DNA from: Bacteroidales bacterium | Lineage (GTDB): Bacteria; Bacteroidota; Bacteroidia; Bacteroidales; S143-33 | Assembly (NCBI GenBank): GCA_027083655.1 | Contig: JALWNS010000151.1 | Location: 1-6,041 of the forward strand | Length of the DNA stretch: 6,041 bases | Direction of reading: 5' to 3' | Shown: piece by piece, positions 1-5,727 of the stretch | Layout of the letters: each line of letters opens with the position of its first letter | Numbering within the stretch: position 1 is the first letter of the stretch | Position numbers and translations under genes: made by a program | The notes under the pieces: model-generated | What the model was told of the DNA's origin: nothing | Database searches by the model: none | The model's input: the letters and a program-made list of their open reading frames with translations, nothing else

Positions 1-595
1 TGTCTTTTACATATATTTGTGTTATAAAATCCCGCCAAAACTTGCTTTGGTTTACATATTTAGCAACTGCAAAGATGCTAAAAATTGCTGAATTTTTTTC
101 TTTATCCAAAGATTGTAGATTAATTTTTTGACTAACAGGTAGTTTGAAGCTATGGTTTATATTGCCATTAGCCACCAGAATGTAAGGCGAATACCCTGTT
201 TTTGCGCTCATTATATTACCTTTTGTATCCAAAAAAAACTCACCCTCTTTTGTGATAATTTTGACAATTGGTACTGCTTGTTTTATTTTTATCTCCAATT
301 TTCCAGGCGAATGTGAGATTTTTACATCCGTGATATAAGGATTATTTTCAAGTATTTGTGCAATTTTTAGCTCATTTATTTTTTTAAATGGCTCACCTAT
401 AATCTTTCCCTGGTAGTGTTCGAGAATATAATTTTTTACTTGTTCTTCTGTAACAAAGCGGATATTAGGGTTTTCAATGTCGATTTTGATGTTTACACAC
501 TTTTGGTTGTAATACTTTGTTCTTCCCACCATTAAAAAAATGATGGAAAGCAATAAGATTAGCCATAAACCTATTTTTTTGTACTTCTTTTTCAT
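1..595 (-). CDS. ftsQ: Cell division protein FtsQ, 3' end cut off by the window
   Basis: FtsQ is a single-pass inner-membrane divisome protein that links early and late division proteins. I translated 198 residues by hand from the ATG at 595-593, and the frame stays open to the left edge, so the C-terminus is outside the window. The N-terminus MKKKYKK is basic and cytoplasmic. Residues about 8-23 (IGLWLILLLSIIFLMV) form one membrane anchor. Residues about 34-106 look like the POTRA domain, containing ENNPYITDVKI (83-93). After it come QAVPIVKI (106-113), FFLDTKGNIM (120-129) and LVANGNI, which match the Bacteroidota FtsQ pattern. The start overlaps the murC stop as ATGA, suggesting translational coupling, and there is no Shine-Dalgarno sequence. 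The position after murC, where ftsA and ftsZ normally follow, supports the call. Sequence identity of FtsQ proteins is low, so the assignment rests on architecture, motifs and synteny. Confidence 0.9.
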   Translation of the reverse strand, partial: MKKKYKKIGLWLILLLSIIFLMVGRTKYYNQKCVNIKIDIENPNIRFVTEEQVKNYILEHYQGKIIGEPFKKINELKIAQILENNPYITDVKISHSPGKLEIKIKQAVPIVKIITKEGEFFLDTKGNIMSAKTGYSPYILVANGNINHSFKLPVSQKINLQSLDKEKNSAIFSIFAVAKYVNQSKFWRDFITQIYVKD

Positions 596-1962
596 GCTTT
601 GTTTAATTTTCTTATTAATGGATCGATTATCTTGTTAATATCTCCTGCCCCAACAATAAGCAATACCTGGAAATCATCCTGGCTAAGATAGCCAGTTAGT
701 TCGTTTAATGGTATATACCTTTTATTTTTGCTTTTCATCTTGTCGAGTATAGTATAAGGTGTAACATTAGCAATAGGTTTTTCACGTGCTGGATAAATAT
801 CTGTTATTATTTGTTCGTCGAAAAGGTCAAGTGCTTTTGCAAAATCCCATGCAAAGTCCCTCGTCCGGGAGAAAAGATGTGGTTGAAAAACAATTGTTAT
901 TTTTTTATCTGGATAAAATTCCCGTATGCTATTGTACAAAGCTTTTATTTCACTAGGATGGTGTGCATAGTCATCATAAATACATCTGTCATTGGAACAA
1001 TACCTCAAATCAAAACGTCGCTCTGTTCCCAGGTAAGTCTGGATTTGTCTGGCTATAACAACCGGATCGGCACCAGCTAGGTATGTAGCTGCGGCGGCAG
1101 CTACTGTGTTTTCTATATATGCATGCCCTGGAAATAATATGTATGTGTCTATTGCATAGTTTTTTAATTGCAGTGTAAAAAATTGTTTTTGTTCTTTTAG
1201 TTTTATGTCAGTAGCAAAGAAATGTGAATTTGAAGATGTACCGTAATAATATTTCGATATATTATCAGGTATGGTTAAAGATATTTTTTCATTCAAAATA
1301 ACAGATGAGTATGGCTTTGCCCCTTTGATGAATTCTTCGAAAGTAGCTCTAATATCTTCATAACCATTGTAAATATCCAAATGGTCAGCTTCTACAGAGG
1401 TGATTACTGTGATGTCTGGGTGCAGTTGTAAGAAACTCCTGTCGTATTCATCCGCTTCGACAACGACAAATCCATTTTCAGGCGGTATGTCTGGTATGAT
1501 TAAGTTGGACTTATAATTTTTTACTACACCGCCTACGAAGCCTGCCTTTAGAAGTCCAGCTCCATAGAGGATATGCGATACTAATGCAGTGGTAGAAGTT
1601 TTGCCGTGTGTACCTGCTATAGCGATGAGGGGGTGCTGGTTAGCTATTTTTCCTAGGAGCTCTGCCCGTTTAATGATTCGAAACCCATGGGACTGGAAAT
1701 AATTAAGTAGTTCTCCAGATTTAATAGCTGGGGTAAGTATAACCAGGGTATTATCTGGGGCTAGATGACTAGGTATGAGCTGCGGATTATCCTCATAAAA
1801 GATTTGTATACCACTATTCTCCAAGTTCCTTGTTAAGCCACTAGCTACAGCATCAAAGCCCAGGACATTATTGCCCATAAGTTTGAGAAAACGGGCTAAG
1901 GCACTCATTCCAATGCCACCTATGCCCAGAAAAAAGTAATATTTGACCTTATTTTCCCCCAT
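592..1962 (-). CDS. murC: UDP-N-acetylmuramate--L-alanine ligase MurC
   Basis: Cytoplasmic ATP-dependent ligase that joins L-Ala to UDP-MurNAc, the first step of stem-peptide assembly. At 456 residues it is full length for the family. The N-terminal UDP-binding Rossmann domain carries GIGGIGMS (13-20). The central ATPase domain has the P-loop GTHGKT (117-122, K121), EADEYDRSFL (169-178) and EADHLDIY (191-198, H194). The C-terminal domain has ERRFD (314-318), DDYAHHPSEI (330-339), FQPHLFSRT (359-367) and VGAGDI (437-442). One oddity: where Mur ligases normally have H-N-x-x-N, this protein reads A281-Y282-I-E-N285, so the first Asn of the pair is missing while the second remains. The ATG follows a G-rich, Shine-Dalgarno-like AAGGGGG and lies just upstream of the Rossmann motif. 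The gene is preceded by an 86-base gap with a candidate promoter, and its TGA overlaps the ftsQ ATG. Confidence 0.97.
   Translation of the reverse strand: MGENKVKYYFFLGIGGIGMSALARFLKLMGNNVLGFDAVASGLTRNLENSGIQIFYEDNPQLIPSHLAPDNTLVILTPAIKSGELLNYFQSHGFRIIKRAELLGKIANQHPLIAIAGTHGKTSTTALVSHILYGAGLLKAGFVGGVVKNYKSNLIIPDIPPENGFVVVEADEYDRSFLQLHPDITVITSVEADHLDIYNGYEDIRATFEEFIKGAKPYSSVILNEKISLTIPDNISKYYYGTSSNSHFFATDIKLKEQKQFFTLQLKNYAIDTYILFPGHAYIENTVAAAAATYLAGADPVVIARQIQTYLGTERRFDLRYCSNDRCIYDDYAHHPSEIKALYNSIREFYPDKKITIVFQPHLFSRTRDFAWDFAKALDLFDEQIITDIYPAREKPIANVTPYTILDKMKSKNKRYIPLNELTGYLSQDDFQVLLIVGAGDINKIIDPLIRKLNKA
1085..1104. repeat. Inverted repeat with 8-base arms inside murC
   Basis: GTAGCTGC (1085-1092) and GCAGCTAC (1097-1104) are exact reverse complements around a 4-base loop. 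The stretch encodes V287-T293, an alanine run just after the altered HN motif of MurC. Runs of GCN alanine codons can produce such symmetry by chance, so a role is doubtful. Confidence 0.5.
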
Positions 1963-1966
1963 AGCT

Positions 1967-1973
1967 CCCCCTT
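1967..1973 (-). promoter_or_regulatory. Candidate ribosome binding site of murC
   Basis: On the minus strand AAGGGGG lies four bases before the murC ATG. It can pair with the anti-Shine-Dalgarno core if one G:U wobble is allowed. The starts of murD, ftsW, murG and ftsQ have only AT-rich or coding sequence here and no such run. That makes murC the exception in this cluster and supports the chosen start. Bacteroidota ribosomes often rely little on this pairing, so whether it works is uncertain. Confidence 0.45.
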
Positions 1974-2003
1974 CTTAGTTGCTAAGTTAAAGAAATTTTA
2001 AAT

Positions 2004-2019
2004 GTAAAGCAAACTTTAC
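2004..2019. repeat. Second, overlapping inverted repeat at the candidate -7 box
   Basis: On the minus strand GTAAAG, then TTTG, then CTTTAC make a perfect 6-base inverted repeat with a 4-base loop. It shares its left arm with the 13-base palindrome and its right arm runs into the -7-like TACATTTA. The segment therefore holds three alternating copies of the same half-site (CTTTA, TAAAG, CTTTA). In RNA the two hairpins would exclude each other, though both are AT-rich and weak. It is not a terminator, because no U-run follows. Confidence 0.35.
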
Positions 2020-2025
2020 TAAAGT
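2013..2025. repeat. 13-base palindrome in the promoter spacer
   Basis: ACTTTAGTAAAGT on the minus strand is a perfect inverted repeat with 6-base arms around a single central G. It begins directly after the TTTG box of the candidate promoter and lies wholly in the spacer before the -7-like box, where a repressor could compete with RNA polymerase. Operator function is inference; no regulator gene is visible nearby. Confidence 0.4.
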
Positions 2026-2048
2026 CAAATTTTAAAAAAATTAACAAA

Positions 2049-3158
2049 TTAGTAATCCCTATTAGTTGCAATTGCAAGTATAATTTTAGCTATGTCTTTT
2101 GCAGCATGCGGCTTTGCAAATTTTCGTATATTTTGTTTTAATTTTTCAGTTTTTTCATCATCAAGTAAAAGATTTATAGCTGTAGGAATAAGTTTTTCAG
2201 GGGCTTCGTTGTCTTTTATCATCAAAGCAGCCTTTTTTTCAACCAGGGCCTGTGCATTTTTAGTCTGGTGGTCTTCTGCTACATTAGGAGAAGGTACAAA
2301 AATTACGGCTTTGCCCATTATACTAAGCTCGGATATTGTTATAGCTCCTGCCCGTGCTATTACCACATCGGCTGCTGCATAGGCATAAGGCATTTTGTCT
2401 ATAAAGGGCAAAATTTTAAGCCATGGTTCTGGCTTTACCAGTGTGGAGATTTCGTCGTAATAATATTTGCCAGTCTGCCAGATGACATTAATCTGTGTTT
2501 CCCGTAGTTTATCAAGGTGGTTGAGAATAGCATTATTAAGCTGGCGTGCTCCAAGGCTCCCTCCTGTTATTAATAAAGTTTTTTTCTGTATATCCAGGCC
2601 AAAGTGTCCCAGAGCCTCCTCCCGGTTGATATTTATATCTGCTATACTTTCCATCACGGGATTGCCAGTTATAACAACTTTATCTGCAGGGAGGTATTTT
2701 TTTACTTCTTCGTAAGCGGCACATATTTTAAGCGCATGTTTACTAAAGATCCTGTTTGTTATGCCAGGAAAAGAGTTTTGTTCTTGCAGAACAATAGGTA
2801 TCGACTTACGCGAGGCTATATGTAATGCTGGGGCGCTGGCATAGCCGCCTACTCCTACGACAACATCTGGTGAGAATTGTTTGAATATCCGTCTGGTCTG
2901 GTTAATAGACTTGAATAACAGGTATATAGTCTTAGCGTTCTGGAGGCTAAGTCCACGTTTTAGCCCTTTGACAGGAAGTCCGATAATTTTATATCCTGCT
3001 TCTGGAACTTTTTGCATTTCCAGTCTATCCTGGGCTCCAATGAATAAAATTTCGGCTTGTGGCTCTAATTTTTTAATTGCATTTGCGATTGCTATAGCAG
3101 GGAATACGTGTCCACCTGTACCTCCTCCTGCTATTATTATTTTGGGTTGTTGTTCCAT
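2049..3158 (-). CDS. murG: Undecaprenyldiphospho-muramoylpentapeptide beta-N-acetylglucosaminyltransferase MurG
   Basis: Membrane-associated GT-B (GT28) glycosyltransferase on the cytoplasmic face that adds GlcNAc from UDP-GlcNAc to lipid I, making lipid II. It has 369 residues, within the usual range. The N-terminal acceptor domain has the glycine loop GGGTGGHVFP (11-20, H17), the second loop GVGGYAS (102-108) and QEQNSFPGITNR (125-136, N128). The C-terminal donor domain has TGGSLGARQLN (198-208), QTGK (228-231), and RAGAITISELSIMGK (269-283, E277), followed by EDHQTKNA (295-302). The segment usually reading GNPVR is GNPVM here (165-169), so the Arg is replaced by Met169. The ATG lies 17 bases after the ftsW stop, with no Shine-Dalgarno sequence, and residues 6-20 start directly with the first Rossmann strand and glycine loop, which fits this start. 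An 86-base gap separates it from murC. Confidence 0.97.
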   Translation of the reverse strand: MEQQPKIIIAGGGTGGHVFPAIAIANAIKKLEPQAEILFIGAQDRLEMQKVPEAGYKIIGLPVKGLKRGLSLQNAKTIYLLFKSINQTRRIFKQFSPDVVVGVGGYASAPALHIASRKSIPIVLQEQNSFPGITNRIFSKHALKICAAYEEVKKYLPADKVVITGNPVMESIADININREEALGHFGLDIQKKTLLITGGSLGARQLNNAILNHLDKLRETQINVIWQTGKYYYDEISTLVKPEPWLKILPFIDKMPYAYAAADVVIARAGAITISELSIMGKAVIFVPSPNVAEDHQTKNAQALVEKKAALMIKDNEAPEKLIPTAINLLLDDEKTEKLKQNIRKFAKPHAAKDIAKIILAIATNRDY

Positions 3159-3175
3159 GGCAAAAAGTTAATTTG

Positions 3176-4393
3176 TTAAGTTAAGTTGTGGTCAATTATT
3201 ATATTATCCAGATTATCATTTATGTCCGGATTAGTTATAGTATCTGCAGCTTGTTGTTGTGTAGGTCTATTGTCCCTATCTTGCAGGGCGTATTTATTTG
3301 CAGCCAGAATAAGTCCCAAAATTGCCGAATTAACCCAGAGCGAAGTGCCGCCCAGACTGATAAACGGTAAAGGTTGGCCTGTTTCAGGGAGCCAACCAAT
3401 GTTTACTAGAATATGAATAAATGCCTGTAAAGTGATCATGATACCAAATCCCATGACCATAAGCATATTGAATGGTTTTTTCTGTCTGAAAGCAATTTTA
3501 GCTATTATTAGAAATAAAAAGAAATAGGCAAATGGAATAGCAAGGGCAACAAGGCCCATTTCTTCTCCTATTATTGCATAAATATAATCAGTGTACGCCA
3601 GGGGTATAATATATTTGAAGTCACTACTTCCAGGAGAAAATTTAAACAGGTTAGTTTTGGCAATTGCAACGCGTGTTTGAAGCCCCTGGTCTGTTATATC
3701 ATACGAGCCTGTAATGAATTTTTCGATACGAGAATGCCATGTTTCACTTCTTTTTATGTTAGAAGGCCGTAGCATAATAACCATAAAGCCAAAGACAATT
3801 ACAATAGAGGCACCAATGATTATTTTGTTGGTAAGCTCTTTTGGGATTTTTGCCAGCCACAGCATAAAGAAAACTACTCCAGATATCAAGCCTGCCGTAG
3901 ATAAATTGTGACGTGCAATGAGAAGGATAATCAGACCTACTAAACCTAGAGCTGTTAGTATTTGCTTGTTTCTGGTTTCTTCGTCTGGATATTTATCAGT
4001 TAAAATCCTGGCAAGATAAATGACTATAGCTATTTTGGCAAGTTCATAAGCATTGATACTTAGTCTAATAATAGGTATAACCAGGGTACGTTTTGCCTCA
4101 TTCGTTTCTTTACCAAAGATAGCTGTTATTACTGTTAAAGCTAGGGCACCAATGATCCAGAAAGCCGCAGTCCTGTAGAAGAATGCAATACTTTTCTTCC
4201 CCCATAATAAAAAGAAAAATATGATCAAAAAGCCTCCAAGAGAAATTATCATGTGTTTGACCAAAGTAGGCATACCGCTAGTATTTCTCAAGTCGAGCTC
4301 TACGGACGAAGAGGCAATAGCAAGAAATGATACAAATATAAATGCTAGATACATAATGAGTATCCATGCAGTGAGACCAAGCTTCTTAGGCAT
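3176..4393 (-). CDS. ftsW: Septal peptidoglycan glycosyltransferase FtsW (SEDS family)
   Basis: Polytopic SEDS protein that polymerises lipid II at the division septum, normally paired with a class B PBP (FtsI). It has 405 residues with about ten hydrophobic segments, roughly 9-28, 46-64, 73-93, 113-131, 145-161, 163-181, 188-208, 271-302, 309-333 and 347-366. The large external loop between the seventh and eighth segments (about 209-270) contains ETWHSRIEKF and ends in AYTDYIYAIIGEEMG, where D269 aligns with the Asp held to be catalytic. TGQPLPFISLGGTSL (338-352) is the SEDS signature. A hydrophilic tail of about 40 residues follows (366-405), rich in Asp, Asn and Gln. Some SEDS landmarks are altered: NGAxRW reads NEAKRT (98-103), and the glycine-rich GGLFGxGxG stretch of the large loop reads TNLFKFSPGSS (247-257). 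FtsW rather than RodA is favoured by its place between murD and murG. Its first 8 bases (ATGCCTAA) overlap the end of murD. Confidence 0.93.
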   Translation of the reverse strand: MPKKLGLTAWILIMYLAFIFVSFLAIASSSVELDLRNTSGMPTLVKHMIISLGGFLIIFFFLLWGKKSIAFFYRTAAFWIIGALALTVITAIFGKETNEAKRTLVIPIIRLSINAYELAKIAIVIYLARILTDKYPDEETRNKQILTALGLVGLIILLIARHNLSTAGLISGVVFFMLWLAKIPKELTNKIIIGASIVIVFGFMVIMLRPSNIKRSETWHSRIEKFITGSYDITDQGLQTRVAIAKTNLFKFSPGSSDFKYIIPLAYTDYIYAIIGEEMGLVALAIPFAYFFLFLIIAKIAFRQKKPFNMLMVMGFGIMITLQAFIHILVNIGWLPETGQPLPFISLGGTSLWVNSAILGLILAANKYALQDRDNRPTQQQAADTITNPDINDNLDNIIIDHNLT

Positions 4394-5726
4394 TTATTTG
4401 ATTTTTTAGGTTAAAAACTGCTTGCTTGAACTTATTACCTCTATGGACATAGTTATCAAAGAGGTCAAAACTAGCACATGCAGGGGAAAGGAGTACAACA
4501 TAATTCTCCTTTGCCAGAGAGTATGCTTTATGGACTGCTTCGTCGATTGAGCTTGTTTCATAAACGGGGACCAGCTGTTCGAATGATTTTACAATCTTGG
4601 AGTTGTCTTTGCCCAGGGCAACGATTGCTTTTACTTTTTCCTTGACGAGGTCTGTAATTTGCGAATAGTCATTACCTTTGTCAATGCCCCCAAGGATAAG
4701 TATTACAGGTTGGTCCATAGCATCCAGTGCATACCATACGCTATTGACATTTGTTGCTTTCGAGTCGTTAATGAAAGTTATACCGTTTATTGTATCCACT
4801 ACCTCCAGCCTATGTTCCACGCCAGGAAATGAATTTAATACCTGTATGATAAATTTTTTATCCACTCCAACGGCCATTGCTGCCAGGGCTGATGCCATTG
4901 CATTGAGTATATTATGCTTTCCGCGGAGGCTAATTTGTTGTATGCTTAGTTGTAATGAGCTGGTTTTGTTGTTAATGATTATTTTATCGTCCAATGAATA
5001 GGCATTAGCTGAAACATCATCAAGGGCAAAGGTTAGATGCTGTGATGGGATTGTGTGTTGCGAAAGATATTTTGCAATAGTTTTGTCTTCCTTCCAATAT
5101 ATAAAGTAATCGCTACCAGATTGGTTCTGAACAATACGGAATTTAGATCTGACATAATTATCAAAATTATAATCATACCTATCCAGGTGGTCAGGAGTAA
5201 TATTCAATAAAAGTGCTATATGGGGGTTAAAATTGTAACAGTTATCTAGCTGAAAACTACTTAATTCGACAACGTAGTATTGATATTGCCTTTGCGCTAT
5301 AGTGCGGGCCAGGCTGTTGCCGACGTTGCCCGTTAGGGCAACGTCGTAACCTGCAGTTTTGAGGATTTCGTATGTTAAAGTTGTAGTAGTAGTTTTTCCA
5401 TTACTACCTGTGATGGCAATGAAAGTGCCGTGTGTATGACGTGAAGCAAACTCTATTTCGGATATTATGGGGATACCTTTTTCTTTTGCTTTGAGAACAA
5501 TGGGTGTTGTGTCTGGGATACCGGGGCTTTTGATAATTTCTTTTGCCTGCAATATAATATCTAGAGAGTGACCTCCTTCTTCGAAATCTATCTCGTTTTT
5601 GATTAATTCTTTACGGAATTTCTGCTTGATTTGTCCAGCATCAGAGACAAAGCACTTTCTACCTATTTTCTTGGCCAATAGGGCGGCACCCACACCGCTT
5701 TCTCCTGCCCCTAATATTACCAACAT
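4386..5726 (-). CDS. murD: UDP-N-acetylmuramoylalanine--D-glutamate ligase MurD
   Basis: Cytoplasmic ATP-dependent ligase that adds D-Glu to UDP-MurNAc-L-Ala. It has 446 residues, a normal length. The N-terminal domain has VILGAGESGVGAA (3-15). The ATPase domain has GSNGKTTTT (107-115, K111), LTGNVG (131-136), ELSSFQLD (154-161) and NITPDHLDRY (175-184, H180). K195 in RSKF is placed like the carbamylated Lys of characterised MurD enzymes. HNILN (271-275) is the intact adenine-site motif. The C-terminal domain has EHRLE (304-308), NDSKATN (320-326), GGIDKG (346-351) and LSPACASFDLF (413-423). Translation starts almost at the Rossmann strand. An in-frame stop lies five codons upstream with no other start between, so this ATG is secure. 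It follows the mraY stop after one base and overlaps ftsW by 8 bases, suggesting coupled translation. A perfect hairpin lies inside the LTGNVG coding segment. Confidence 0.97.
   Translation of the reverse strand: MLVILGAGESGVGAALLAKKIGRKCFVSDAGQIKQKFRKELIKNEIDFEEGGHSLDIILQAKEIIKSPGIPDTTPIVLKAKEKGIPIISEIEFASRHTHGTFIAITGSNGKTTTTTLTYEILKTAGYDVALTGNVGNSLARTIAQRQYQYYVVELSSFQLDNCYNFNPHIALLLNITPDHLDRYDYNFDNYVRSKFRIVQNQSGSDYFIYWKEDKTIAKYLSQHTIPSQHLTFALDDVSANAYSLDDKIIINNKTSSLQLSIQQISLRGKHNILNAMASALAAMAVGVDKKFIIQVLNSFPGVEHRLEVVDTINGITFINDSKATNVNSVWYALDAMDQPVILILGGIDKGNDYSQITDLVKEKVKAIVALGKDNSKIVKSFEQLVPVYETSSIDEAVHKAYSLAKENYVVLLSPACASFDLFDNYVHRGNKFKQAVFNLKNQINA
5321..5346. repeat. Perfect hairpin with 11-base arms inside murD
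   Basis: The arm CGACGTTGCCC (5321-5331) and its exact reverse complement GGGCAACGTCG (5336-5346) enclose a 4-base loop. In the murD mRNA the loop is UAAC, which fits the UMAC tetraloop class known to adopt a GNRA-like fold. The stem is much richer in G and C than the surrounding gene. It encodes D128-V135, part of the conserved LTGNVG motif, so protein constraint explains some of the sequence but not the third-position choices. No U-run follows on either side, so it is not an intrinsic terminator. The symmetry is certain; any function is unknown. Confidence 0.8.
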
Positions 5727-5727
5727 G

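Larger units (their letters stand above)
1999..2029 (-). promoter_or_regulatory. Candidate Bacteroidota-type promoter for murC-ftsQ
   Basis: In the murG-murC gap the minus strand has TTTG (2029-2026), a 19-base spacer, then TACATTTA (2006-1999). The Bacteroidota housekeeping sigma factor recognises a -33 TTTG and a -7 TAnnTTTG about 19-21 bases apart. The upstream box is exact and the downstream box matches at all fixed positions except the final G. Transcription would start near 1993-1996, leaving a leader of about 30 bases before the murC ATG. This is the only gap in the visible cluster large enough for such an element. AT-rich DNA gives chance matches to this motif, so the call is tentative. 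Confidence 0.4.

Noticed and set aside
811..1080. Plus-strand open frame opposite murC, and similar plus-strand frames of 60-107 codons opposite murG, ftsW, murD and mraY
   Set aside because: All lie antisense within well-supported genes, show no recognisable motif, and are expected as shadows of the coding strand.
1963..2048. Intrinsic terminator after murG
   Set aside because: The inverted repeats in the gap are AT-rich and not followed by a U-run on the minus strand; the T-run near 2040-2034 lies before them, with no GC-rich stem ahead of it.
3159..3190. Promoter for murG in the ftsW-murG junction
   Set aside because: TTTG-like and TAA-rich bits occur, but no pair of boxes has the right form and spacing, and the gap is only 17 bases.
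3176..3290. Hydrophilic Asn/Asp/Gln-rich end of FtsW as a frameshifted or fused segment
   Set aside because: The frame is continuous after the last membrane segment, and cytoplasmic polar tails of variable sequence are common in FtsW.
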